In this document: positions 43,619 to 52,900 of the stretch, one piece after another
Layout of the letters: each line of letters begins with the position of its first letter
Position numbering within the stretch: position 1 is the stretch's first letter
Assembly: GCA_937912115.1 (NCBI GenBank)
Contig: CALDOI010000195.1
Location: forward strand, 1-62,633
Direction of reading: 5' to 3'
DNA length: 62,633 nucleotides
DNA from: an uncultured Bacteroidota bacterium
Lineage (GTDB): Bacteria; Bacteroidota; Bacteroidia; Bacteroidales; F082
The notes under the pieces: model-generated
What the model was told of the DNA's origin: nothing
The model's input: the letters and a program-made list of their open reading frames with translations, nothing else
Database searches by the model: none
Position numbers and translations under genes: made by a program

Positions 43619-45109
43619 ATGAAAATCGTGAAATCATTATTATTAACATGTTTGCTGATCTGCGGGGGATATTTGTTTTCGCAACAGGTATTAACCCTCG
43701 ACGAATCGATGAACATTGCTATAAAAAATAGCCCTGCTATTCAAAAGTCGAAATTGAATATGGAGATGAATAAGGAATATTTGAATGCACAATTAGCCAA
43801 TTTAAAAACTAATTTTTTATTGGATGTTGCTCCTTTGGATTTTTCACATTCATTGACATACGATAAATATAATGCAAAATGGTATGAAGATCAGGTATTT
43901 GAGCCAAAGGCAAATCTAATTGTTTCTCAACCGGTAAAATTTACAGATGGTTTATTAACGTTGCGTAATGAGTTCAAATACCAGGATAACTACTCAATAA
44001 GAGACGGAGTTCAAACACCTCCTGATAAAGGTTTTAACAACTATCTTTTTCTACAATATGACCAACCCATTTTTACATATAATCGTTTAAAACTCAATTT
44101 GGAGAAGATTAAACTTAATCTAGAAACGGCAACAATGGCCTATGCGATTGAGATGTTAAATATGGAGTATCAAGTTAATCAGGCATTCTATGCAGTATAT
44201 CAAAAAGAAACAGCCGTTCAAATTGCTCAGGAAGAGTTTGACAACCAGAAGGTAAGTTTAGAAATTATAAAAAGTAAGGTTGAAGCCGGACTATCAGCCA
44301 AGGAGGAACTTCTTCAAGGTGAGCTTAACTATGCAACAAGTGTGTCTAATCTTGATAATAGTAAGGTTGATCTTGACAACACACGCGATCAATTTAAACT
44401 CCTTATTGGAATGTCGTTATATGACACTATTGCTGTAAAAACCGATATAGATTTCAAATTAGTGTATGTAAATATGGAAAAAGCAATTGAAAATGGCTTA
44501 AGTCAACGACTTGAACTAACCCAAAGAAATATTGATCTTAAGATGGCAGAATTTGATCTTACAGAAACATCCGCACAAAATGAATTCAGAGGAGATGTAA
44601 GTTTGTCGGTGGGCATTAATGGTTTTAATGAAGATGTCACAAACATATATCAAAACACTACTAATAGTCCTGCTATTGGCCTCACTTTCTCAATACCTCT
44701 ATGGGATTGGGGTGAAAGAAAAGCAAGGATGAAAGCTGCTGAAATAAATATTCAGTCTAAGGAAATAGATCTTCAGGATCAGAAAAACAATATCGTTATT
44801 AGTATACGTCAAACATATCGCAGTCTTCAAAATCTTGTAAACCAAATCGATATTGCTAAACAAAATGAAAAAAACGCACAACTTACTTACGACATAAACC
44901 TTGAACGTTATCAAAACGGAGATCTTACAAGTATTGACCTTCAGAGGTTTCAAAACCAATTATCAGAAAAAAAGACGGCCCTTGTTAATGCTTTAATTAA
45001 CTACAGGCTCGAAATTATAAATATGAAAGTGCAATCGCTTTGGGATTTTGAGAATAATACCTCATTTATCCCTAAAGAATTACAAGAAAACTTAACTCCT
45101 GAAAATTAA
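43619..45109 (+). CDS. TolC family outer-membrane efflux protein
   Basis: 496 residues with a signal peptide (about 1-21, CGGYLFSQQ). The two TolC half-repeats are visible, with long coiled-coil helices (MNKEYLNAQLANLKTN, QEEFDNQKVSLEIIKSKVEAGL) and SIPLWDWGERKARMKAAE in the second. It starts 17 bases after the giant permease and its stop codon overlaps the start of the adaptor gene, so it belongs to one transcription unit with both ABC and RND parts. Confidence 0.9.
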   Translation: MKIVKSLLLTCLLICGGYLFSQQVLTLDESMNIAIKNSPAIQKSKLNMEMNKEYLNAQLANLKTNFLLDVAPLDFSHSLTYDKYNAKWYEDQVFEPKANLIVSQPVKFTDGLLTLRNEFKYQDNYSIRDGVQTPPDKGFNNYLFLQYDQPIFTYNRLKLNLEKIKLNLETATMAYAIEMLNMEYQVNQAFYAVYQKETAVQIAQEEFDNQKVSLEIIKSKVEAGLSAKEELLQGELNYATSVSNLDNSKVDLDNTRDQFKLLIGMSLYDTIAVKTDIDFKLVYVNMEKAIENGLSQRLELTQRNIDLKMAEFDLTETSAQNEFRGDVSLSVGINGFNEDVTNIYQNTTNSPAIGLTFSIPLWDWGERKARMKAAEINIQSKEIDLQDQKNNIVISIRQTYRSLQNLVNQIDIAKQNEKNAQLTYDINLERYQNGDLTSIDLQRFQNQLSEKKTALVNALINYRLEIINMKVQSLWDFENNTSFIPKELQENLTPEN

Positions 45110-46170
45110 TGTATTCTACTATGAAACGAATAGCAATTATATTACTAGTAACAGTTATCATGGCATCATGCGATGATGAAGGAAGAGATTTAAACAAAGA
45201 TATTTCAGTACCCGTTTCGGTTATGGATATATCTCCGGGCTCACTGGAAGAATACATCTCAACTACAGGTACAGTAATTCCTGTAAAAGAGGTTACCCTA
45301 AAATCGGAAATTAGCGGAAGATACAAGCTAATGAAAAACCCGGCAACAGGTAAACCTTACGCTTTAGGTGATTTTGTTAAAGCCGGAGCCAAGATCATTC
45401 AGCTTGAAGATGAGGAATATGAAAACAACATAAAAATCACCTCTCTGGAGCTCCAGCTTGAAATATCAAAGCAAGTTTTCGATAAACAAAAATCACTTTA
45501 TGCTAAAGGTGGAGTAACATTAAGTGAGCTTAAAAATTCCGAGATAGAATATATTAATTCCAAATATTCTTATGAGGATGCCCTTATCAGATTACGGAAG
45601 ATGAATGTAATTGCTCCATTTAACGGGACCATAGTTTCGTTGACATATACTACAACCGGGAATAAAATTGATGCAGGATTGGATCTCATCACTTTAATGG
45701 ATTACAGTAATTTAATAATGGATTTAAACCTTGCTGTAAAAAATATCGAGGTAATTGATGTTGGTCAGAAAGTCAGGATTATGAATTATACCATTCCTGA
45801 TGATACCTTAACGGGAGTAATATCACAATTATCACCGGCAATAGATCCACAGTCGCGTTCATTTAAAGCAGTTGTAACCATTAAAAACGATGAATTATTA
45901 CTACGTCCCGGAATGTTTGCAAAAGGTGAAATTATTGTTGCCTCAAAGGACAGCACAATTGTAATCCCAAAAAATATCATTCTATCAAAACAGCGGGGAA
46001 ATACGGTTTTTGTCATTGATAAAGGTCAGGCTCAGGAGCGAATATTAACATTTGGACTGGAGAACCCGGAATTTGTAGAAGTGATATCAGGTCTTGATAT
46101 AAAAGAAAAACTTGTAATTAAAGGATTTGAAACCTTAAGAAATCAATCGAAAGTGAAAGTTGTGAAATAA
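45109..46170 (+). CDS. RND adaptor lipoprotein (HlyD/MFP family)
   Basis: 353 residues starting MYSTMKRIAI; the ATG at 45121 (MKRIAI) is an equally good start. A lipobox (VIMASC, cysteine 21) marks it as a lipoprotein. Lipoyl half-motifs are EISGRYKLM and VIAPFNGTIVSLTYTTTGNKIDAG, with a coiled-coil hairpin between and a beta-barrel after (QKVRIMNYTIPDDTLTGVISQLSPAIDPQSRSFKA). It links the TolC upstream with one or both RND pumps downstream. Confidence 0.9.
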   Translation: MYSTMKRIAIILLVTVIMASCDDEGRDLNKDISVPVSVMDISPGSLEEYISTTGTVIPVKEVTLKSEISGRYKLMKNPATGKPYALGDFVKAGAKIIQLEDEEYENNIKITSLELQLEISKQVFDKQKSLYAKGGVTLSELKNSEIEYINSKYSYEDALIRLRKMNVIAPFNGTIVSLTYTTTGNKIDAGLDLITLMDYSNLIMDLNLAVKNIEVIDVGQKVRIMNYTIPDDTLTGVISQLSPAIDPQSRSFKAVVTIKNDELLLRPGMFAKGEIIVASKDSTIVIPKNIILSKQRGNTVFVIDKGQAQERILTFGLENPEFVEVISGLDIKEKLVIKGFETLRNQSKVKVVK

Positions 46171-46182
46171 ATCTCTCTTTTT

Positions 46183-46257
46183 TGTCATTCTGAACGCAGT
46201 GAAGAATCTCATCCATGAAAATTTCAAATTAGATTCTTCGCTTTGCTCAGAATGACA
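46183..46257. repeat. Dispersed palindromic intergenic repeat, copy 1
   Basis: 75 bases between the adaptor and RND genes. The left arm TGTCATTCTGAACGCAGTGA and the right arm ending GCTCAGAATGACA are inverted copies separated by AAGAATCT ... AGATTCTT. A second copy lies at 54755-54824. This type of element is widespread in Bacteroidota intergenic regions. Confidence 0.75.
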
Positions 46258-46301
46258 AACTCACAAAACATCAGTAATAAATTACCAATGACGAATAACA
46301 C

Positions 46302-49300
46302 ATGAAAAAACTAACTCAATTTTCGGTTAATTATCCGGTAACGGTTTCCATGATGGTGATTGCAATTATCCTGCTTGGATATATTTCGTTCAACAGGCTT
46401 GGAGTTGATCTGCTTCCCGATTTAAATGCACCGCGAATATTTATCGAAATATCGGCCGGAGAAAAACCTCCCGAAGAAATTGAAAAACAATATATTGAAG
46501 ACATAGAGGCTCAAAGTATCAGGCAAAAAGGTGTAAAACAAGTAAGCTCCATTTGTATGGTGGGCACCGCTCAGGTTACAGTTGAGTATGAGTGGGGTCA
46601 TGATATGGACGAAGCTTTTCTGGACTTACAAAAGGCACTAACTGCCTATAGCCAAAGTTCAGATATTGATGATTTTACAATCAGTCAGCACAACCCAAAT
46701 GCAACTCCAATAATGATCATCGGGATGGTAAACCCTGAGATTACCGATATGGATGAGTTAAGACAGGTTGGAGAAAATTATATTCGAAATGAGTTAATTC
46801 GTTTAGATGGAATAGCCGACGTTGTTATAACTGGAGCTGAAGAAAAAGAAGTTCTTATTGAAACAAACAAATACCTGTTGGATGCCTATGGACTAACTGC
46901 CGGACAGGTAGTTCAGCAAATTCAAAACATGAACCGCAATGTGAGCGGAGGCACAATTGTTGAGATGGGGAAAAAATACATCATTAAAGGTGTCTCAACA
47001 CTTAAAAGCATTGAAGAATTAAACGATATTGTTGTTGCATATACCCAGCCAAACCAAAATAACCTATCTCCAACCGATGCAGGCAACAATGAAAAAACGG
47101 CCATCCTACTTAGGGACATTGCTGTAGTAAGTTTTACAAACAAAAAGCCCGATAACATAGTGAGGATTAATGGTCAGCGATGTTTGGGTTTGTCGATATA
47201 TAAAGAAACAGGTTATAATACAGTACTTGCTGCTGACGACCTACTTGAATCACTGGAAAACATAAAAAAGGCATTACCAAGTTATAATTTCGAAGTAATA
47301 CAAAATCAGGGACATTTTATAAATGCTGCAATAAATGAGGTTGAGGAAACGGCATTATTGGGAGCTCTTATGGCCGTTTTCATTCTTTATATTTTCTTGA
47401 GAAGAATTAAGGTAACTGCTATAATTAGTTTTGTTATTCCGGTTTCTGTTATTGCGACATTTAACCTGATGTATTTTAATGGGCTCACCCTTAATATAAT
47501 GACTCTGGGAGGATTAGCGCTTGGGGCCGGAATGCTGGTTGACAACGCCATTGTGGTTGTGGAAAATATTTTCCGAAACATGGAGCAGGGTATGGGCGTT
47601 AAAGAAGCTGCAATAAACGGAACAGCGGAAGTGGGAGGTGCTATAGTTGCATCAACACTAACTACAATTGTGGTTTTTCTACCCATTGTTTACCTCCATG
47701 GCGCTTCAGGTGAATTATTTAAAGATCAGGCCTGGACAGTAGCATTTTCGTTGCTTGCGTCACTTTTTGTGGCAATATTGGTAATCCCGATGTTATTCAA
47801 TTTTGCATACTCCGAAAAATCGAAAAAAAGATTGGTAAAATCAGTGCGCCTCGGGTGGTATGGAAAAGTATTATCTAGCATACTTAAATATCGATATATC
47901 GTTATCATATTGGCCGCAGGTTTAGTAACATTAACCGTACTAATACTACCATATGTGGGAAGTGAATATTTGCCAAAAGGAAGCACGGGTGAGTTTAGCA
48001 TCGACATAAAACTGAAAGAAGGAACCGAAATAAATACAACTTCTCGAACAGTTGAAGCCATTGAAAATCTAATGGAGGAAGCATTTCCTGACGAAATAGA
48101 AACGATATATTCAACCATTGGTAAAGCCGATGCTTCTACCAATGTATCGGTTTTCAAAAATGAGAATACAGCAGTAATAAAAATCAAAATAGCGGAAAAC
48201 TCCCTTAGCCGTTCGGAAGATATAATAAGCGCAACAAGCAATCTATTGAGTAATTTATCAGACGCCGAAATATCAATAATTCGTGATGAAACGGCTCTTA
48301 TGTCGACAATGGGATCGGAAACTGCACCACTGGTTATCGAAGTAAAGGGTAGGGAACTACAGGAAATCAATGATATTACGGCTGATATAAAAGCGAAACT
48401 TGGCGATCTGCCAATGGTGGTAAATCCCAAAACCAGCATCGAAGAAGGTGCTCCTGAAATTGATATTGTAATCGACAGATATAAGGCCGGAATAAATAAT
48501 CTCAGTGTCAATGAAATTAGTTCACAATTAACTGATATACTACAGGGCAAAAGCGCAGGTAAATACGAAAGCAATGGTGAAATGAACGACATCACCATTA
48601 AAATGCCGGATGTAAACAAGTATGAATTTAATTCATTAACCATAAAAACTGCTGATGGTGAAGTGCCATTATACGAGGTTGCTGACATTGTAGAATCTGT
48701 TTCACCAAAGCAGCTTATCAGAAGAAACCAAAACAGAATTGGAAAAATCACAGCTGATATCGACCGATCTCTTCCATTTGATAAGGTAATAAAAACAGTA
48801 CAGGAACAAATCAACAATTCGCACTATCCTCCGGATTATGAAATAAGTATAATTGGCGAAGAGGAAAAACGGAAGGAGGCAATGTCAAATCTTGGTTTTG
48901 CTTTAATGCTTTCGATTATACTGGTTTACATGGTTATGGCATCACAGTTTGAATCACTGATCCACCCATTCACAATACTGCTTACCATTCCTTTGGCTGG
49001 TGTTGGTGCTATATGGGCATTTTATTTTCTAGGTAAACCATTAAGTATTATGGCCTTTATCGGAATTATAATGCTAGCAGGTATTGCCGTTAACGATTCC
49101 ATCATTCTTGTTGATGCCATAAATAAATTCAGGGATGCAGGAAAATCTATACGTGAATCAATTATCAGCGCAGGCGAAAACCGCATCCGACCTATTATCA
49201 TGACCAGTATTACAACAATTCTGGCATTATTACCACTTACCATCGGGATGGGAGAAAGCGCAGCGCTACGATCACCAATGGCCATAGCAGTAATTGCAGG

Positions 49301-49391
49301 ACTTGTAAGCTCAACATTACTAACACTCGTTGTAATACCATGTGTATATTATGTTTTCGAAACAGCAAAGGAGTCTGTTTTTGGTAAATAG
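46302..49391 (+). CDS. RND family efflux pump, inner-membrane permease
   Basis: 1029 residues with full AcrB-like duplication: helix 1 (VTVSMMVIAIILLGYISFNRLG), first periplasmic loop, helices 2-6, and the second half. Helix 4 reads GAGMLVDNAIVVVENIFR, so the second of the two classic aspartates is asparagine. Helix 10-11 carries IAVNDSIILVDAINKF. It follows the adaptor after a 131-base gap that contains a palindromic repeat. It may pair with the second RND protein encoded 570 bases downstream, as MdtB does with MdtC; that is inference. Confidence 0.9.
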   Translation: MKKLTQFSVNYPVTVSMMVIAIILLGYISFNRLGVDLLPDLNAPRIFIEISAGEKPPEEIEKQYIEDIEAQSIRQKGVKQVSSICMVGTAQVTVEYEWGHDMDEAFLDLQKALTAYSQSSDIDDFTISQHNPNATPIMIIGMVNPEITDMDELRQVGENYIRNELIRLDGIADVVITGAEEKEVLIETNKYLLDAYGLTAGQVVQQIQNMNRNVSGGTIVEMGKKYIIKGVSTLKSIEELNDIVVAYTQPNQNNLSPTDAGNNEKTAILLRDIAVVSFTNKKPDNIVRINGQRCLGLSIYKETGYNTVLAADDLLESLENIKKALPSYNFEVIQNQGHFINAAINEVEETALLGALMAVFILYIFLRRIKVTAIISFVIPVSVIATFNLMYFNGLTLNIMTLGGLALGAGMLVDNAIVVVENIFRNMEQGMGVKEAAINGTAEVGGAIVASTLTTIVVFLPIVYLHGASGELFKDQAWTVAFSLLASLFVAILVIPMLFNFAYSEKSKKRLVKSVRLGWYGKVLSSILKYRYIVIILAAGLVTLTVLILPYVGSEYLPKGSTGEFSIDIKLKEGTEINTTSRTVEAIENLMEEAFPDEIETIYSTIGKADASTNVSVFKNENTAVIKIKIAENSLSRSEDIISATSNLLSNLSDAEISIIRDETALMSTMGSETAPLVIEVKGRELQEINDITADIKAKLGDLPMVVNPKTSIEEGAPEIDIVIDRYKAGINNLSVNEISSQLTDILQGKSAGKYESNGEMNDITIKMPDVNKYEFNSLTIKTADGEVPLYEVADIVESVSPKQLIRRNQNRIGKITADIDRSLPFDKVIKTVQEQINNSHYPPDYEISIIGEEEKRKEAMSNLGFALMLSIILVYMVMASQFESLIHPFTILLTIPLAGVGAIWAFYFLGKPLSIMAFIGIIMLAGIAVNDSIILVDAINKFRDAGKSIRESIISAGENRIRPIIMTSITTILALLPLTIGMGESAALRSPMAIAVIAGLVSSTLLTLVVIPCVYYVFETAKESVFGK

Positions 49392-49399
49392 CAAAGGAT

Positions 49400-49936
49400 A
49401 TGGTAGAAAATAAATTAGCAATACCCGAAGAAGTTATTATGAATAAGATCTACCTTATCAGGGATCAAAAGGTAATGTTAGATAGTGATTTGGCTGAACT
49501 TTACGGTGTTGAAACCAAGCAACTAAAAAGACAGGTAAGAAGAAATTTGGATCGTTTTCCTGAAGATTTTATGTTTGAGTTGACTAAAGAAGAGTATGAT
49601 TTTTTAAGGAGCCAAATTGGCACCTTAAAGAGGGGTGCTCATTCAAAATATATACCTATTGTATTTACCGAACAAGGGGTTTCAATGCTCTCAAGTGTAT
49701 TAAACAGTGAACAGGCAATGAGAGTAAACATTGAAATAATGCGAATATTCACAAAAATTCGCAAGATGTTAATGGAAAACCTAAATGTGAAACTCGAAAT
49801 CGAGCAAATAAAAAAGAAACTCAAAAATCATGACAAAAATATAGAATTAGTTTTTAGCTATTTAGATGAATTAATAGCAAAGCAACAAAACCCCACAAGG
49901 AAAAAGATCGGATATAAAAGGCAAAATGAAAAATAA
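49400..49936 (+). CDS. ORF6N (KilA-N/Bro-related) domain protein
   Basis: 178 residues. The ORF6N domain occupies about 10-95: VIMNKIYLIRDQKVMLDSDLAELYGVETKQLKRQVRRNLDRFPEDFMFELTKEE, then the typical YIPIVFTEQGVSMLSSVLNSEQAMRVNIEIMR. A lysine-rich coiled coil ends the protein. The domain is common in phage and mobile elements and is thought to bind DNA. Here it sits 8 bases after one RND gene and 24 bases before the next on the same strand, an odd position inside an export operon. It could be a regulator or an inserted passenger. Confidence 0.88.
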   Translation: MVENKLAIPEEVIMNKIYLIRDQKVMLDSDLAELYGVETKQLKRQVRRNLDRFPEDFMFELTKEEYDFLRSQIGTLKRGAHSKYIPIVFTEQGVSMLSSVLNSEQAMRVNIEIMRIFTKIRKMLMENLNVKLEIEQIKKKLKNHDKNIELVFSYLDELIAKQQNPTRKKIGYKRQNEK

Positions 49937-49960
49937 CCAATCAACAAACGCCCTCTAGAA

Positions 49961-52900
49961 ATGAATTTTATCATTAAAAGAAAAGTTCTGATAACCATGC
50001 TGTTCACGGCACTTACTATGCTGGGGTGGTTTTCATATAAGCAGCTTTCCGTTGAGTTATATCCAAATGCTCAAATCCCATTTCTATTTGTAAATGTGGG
50101 AAGCGCACTTGAGGTTGACCCTGAATACATGGAAAAACAAGCTATTATTCCGATTGAAGGAGCAGTGGGAACCTTGGCTGGGGTTGATAAAATTGAATCC
50201 ACAGCAGGACAGCAACAGGGTACTATCAGAGTATCGTATGATAAGTCAACAAACATAAAACTTGCTTATTTAAAACTCATTGAAAAAATTGACGAAATAA
50301 GAGGAACCCTGCCTGAAGAATTTATGGTGCAGGTTTTTAAGTTCGATCTGGAGCAGTTAAATAATATGTTCATGACAATCCAGGCACGAGGTGGTGGAGG
50401 TGTTGACAGAGTAAGGCATGTTGTTGAACAAGAAATTGTAAATAAATTTAAAAATATAAATGGTATCTCAAATGCCGAAATATTTGGCGGCAGGGAAAAA
50501 TCTGTTGATATAATACTTAAAGAAGATGTTTGTAAGGGCTATAACATCACTCCTGCCGATGTACGATCAGCGATAAATTCAAATAGCCTTGCCCGTACAT
50601 ATGTTGGTAAGGTAACCGAAAACAATCAGCTACATTCGGTAAATGTTGTATGTGAATTTGTAAATGTTAACGATCTGTATGAGGTGGTCATTATCGAATC
50701 GGGAGATGTTAAGCTTAAGGATATTGCCACAATCAATTTTGGCTTAAAGGAGCAAGACTCATACAGCCGTGTAAACGGAAAAGAGGCCGTCACCATTCAA
50801 CTAACCCGTGATTCGCAAGCCAACATTATTGAACTCGCCGAAACAACAGAAAAGCTTATTGCTTCTCTCAACGAAGAATTTAGCCGTAAGGATATTCAGC
50901 TTGTTATTCAAAACAACTCTGCCGAAATAATGGAAAAGAATATCGACCTTATTATCGAGCTTGCGATGATTGGCGGGATACTGGCAATATTCATCCTTTG
51001 GGTATTTCTCAGGAATTTAAAACTCGTTATTGCTGTTGCCCTTGCAATACCAATCTCTGTTTATACTGCCTTCAACTTTTTCTATGCCTACGACATTACA
51101 ATTAACAGTCTAACCCTCCTGGGAATGGCACTGGCAATTGGAATGTTACTTGATAATAGTGTTGTGGTACTCGAAAATATTTATCGACTCGCTGCAAAAA
51201 AAATAAGCCCTGCCATAGCAGTCGTTCAGGGAACCAAAGAGGTGTCGCGTTCCATAATTGCAGCAACATTAACTACTGTTACAGTATTCCTTCCTTTTTT
51301 GTTTTCATCAAACTTTTTTATCGGACTACTTGGTAAGCATATCGGAGTATCAATAATATCAACATTAATAGTTTCCCTAGCTGTTGCTTTGTTGTTTATT
51401 CCAATGATAACCTACGTTTTCCTTACCTGGAAAAAAAGTTCAAATGAAATCATTTTCGAACGAATTTCGCACCACAACAGATTAATTCAAATATATCTGG
51501 TGTTCCTTAAAACCAGTATGCGAAATCCTGGCAAAGTAATTATGGGAGCTTTGGGTGTGTTTTTTATTACCCTGTTAATAAGTCTTGGGATTAGTACGTT
51601 TTCCACTGAAGAACCCGAAATTAAGGACCTAAACTTATATGTGACAATGCCCGGAGGTACAACTTTGGAAAATACCGATTTGCTTATTGCAGAAGTTGAA
51701 AAGAAATTAGACAGCCTTCAGGAAAAGAAAGATGTGCTGAGTCAAATATACGAAGAGGAGGCTGTGCTTACAATAACATTATCTGATGAATATCGGGATA
51801 TAAGAAATATGAGTATTCCCAACATTAAAAATGATATTATCGAATCACTTCAGGATTTTAAACAAGCAGAATTTACATGGGATCCATCGGCAACGGGTAA
51901 CAGATTTGGAAACGGTGGTTTTGATGATGTTGATGGCATGGCTCGAATACTTGGAATAGGAACCCAACAGGAAAAAATCCTGATTAAGGGACAGGATTTC
52001 GCTCAAATGCAAAACAAAGCACAAGATATTGAATATTACTTAAATCAGATTTCATCAATAAAAAGAATCAATATCAAAGTGCCCGAAAAGCGCCCCGAAG
52101 TTCAATTACTTTTCGATAAACAATTAATGTCGTTATATGACATTCCGGTTACTTCAGTACTTTCGGAACTCAACTCATTCCAGCCAAGTTTTTCAAGTGG
52201 AGTATTGCTAAAACAAGGTAACGAAGAATACGATATTCAGATAAAAATGCCCGAATTGGATGAAACCGTTACCGATCGAAATATCCACGACCTTAAAACT
52301 CTAAATGTAAGAGGTAGTACCGGATCAACATTTGAACTCCAGAATATTAGTGATTTTAATTTCACAACCGGGTTATCAACCATCAAAAGGAAAAATCAGG
52401 AAAAACAAATAGAAATATCCTATGAATTTTTAGATGAGGTAAAGGATGAAAACGATCTTCTAACTGCTGCCAGAGCAGAAGTAGATGATCTGATTTCAAC
52501 TATAAGTCTTAGCTCGGATATGGTAATTGAGGTAATACATGAAGACGATGAACTTGGTGAATTTGGTTTTTTATTATTGATGGCAGTGATGCTAATATAT
52601 ATGATCCTTGCTTCAGTATTTGAGTCCTTCACCATGCCTGTCGTAATGATGTTTTCAATTCCTCTTGCTGCAATTGGCTCGCTCATTTTGCTAATCCTTA
52701 CAGGCACTTCCATAATGAATGCAAACGTATTTACGGGATTCCTTATTTTGCTTGGTATAGTTGTGAATAATGGAATTATTATGATCGATTATACGCGTGT
52801 GCTTCAAAAGCGTGGTTATCGCGAAACCCGGGCATTGATGACAGCCGGCCTTGCCAGAGTGCGACCAATATTAATTACAGCAATTACCACCATTATAGCT

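Noticed and set aside
47726-48817. 363-codon open frame on the minus strand
   Set aside because: It lies wholly inside the RND pump gene on the other strand, has a serine/isoleucine-rich composition typical of antisense shadows and shows no recognisable domain.
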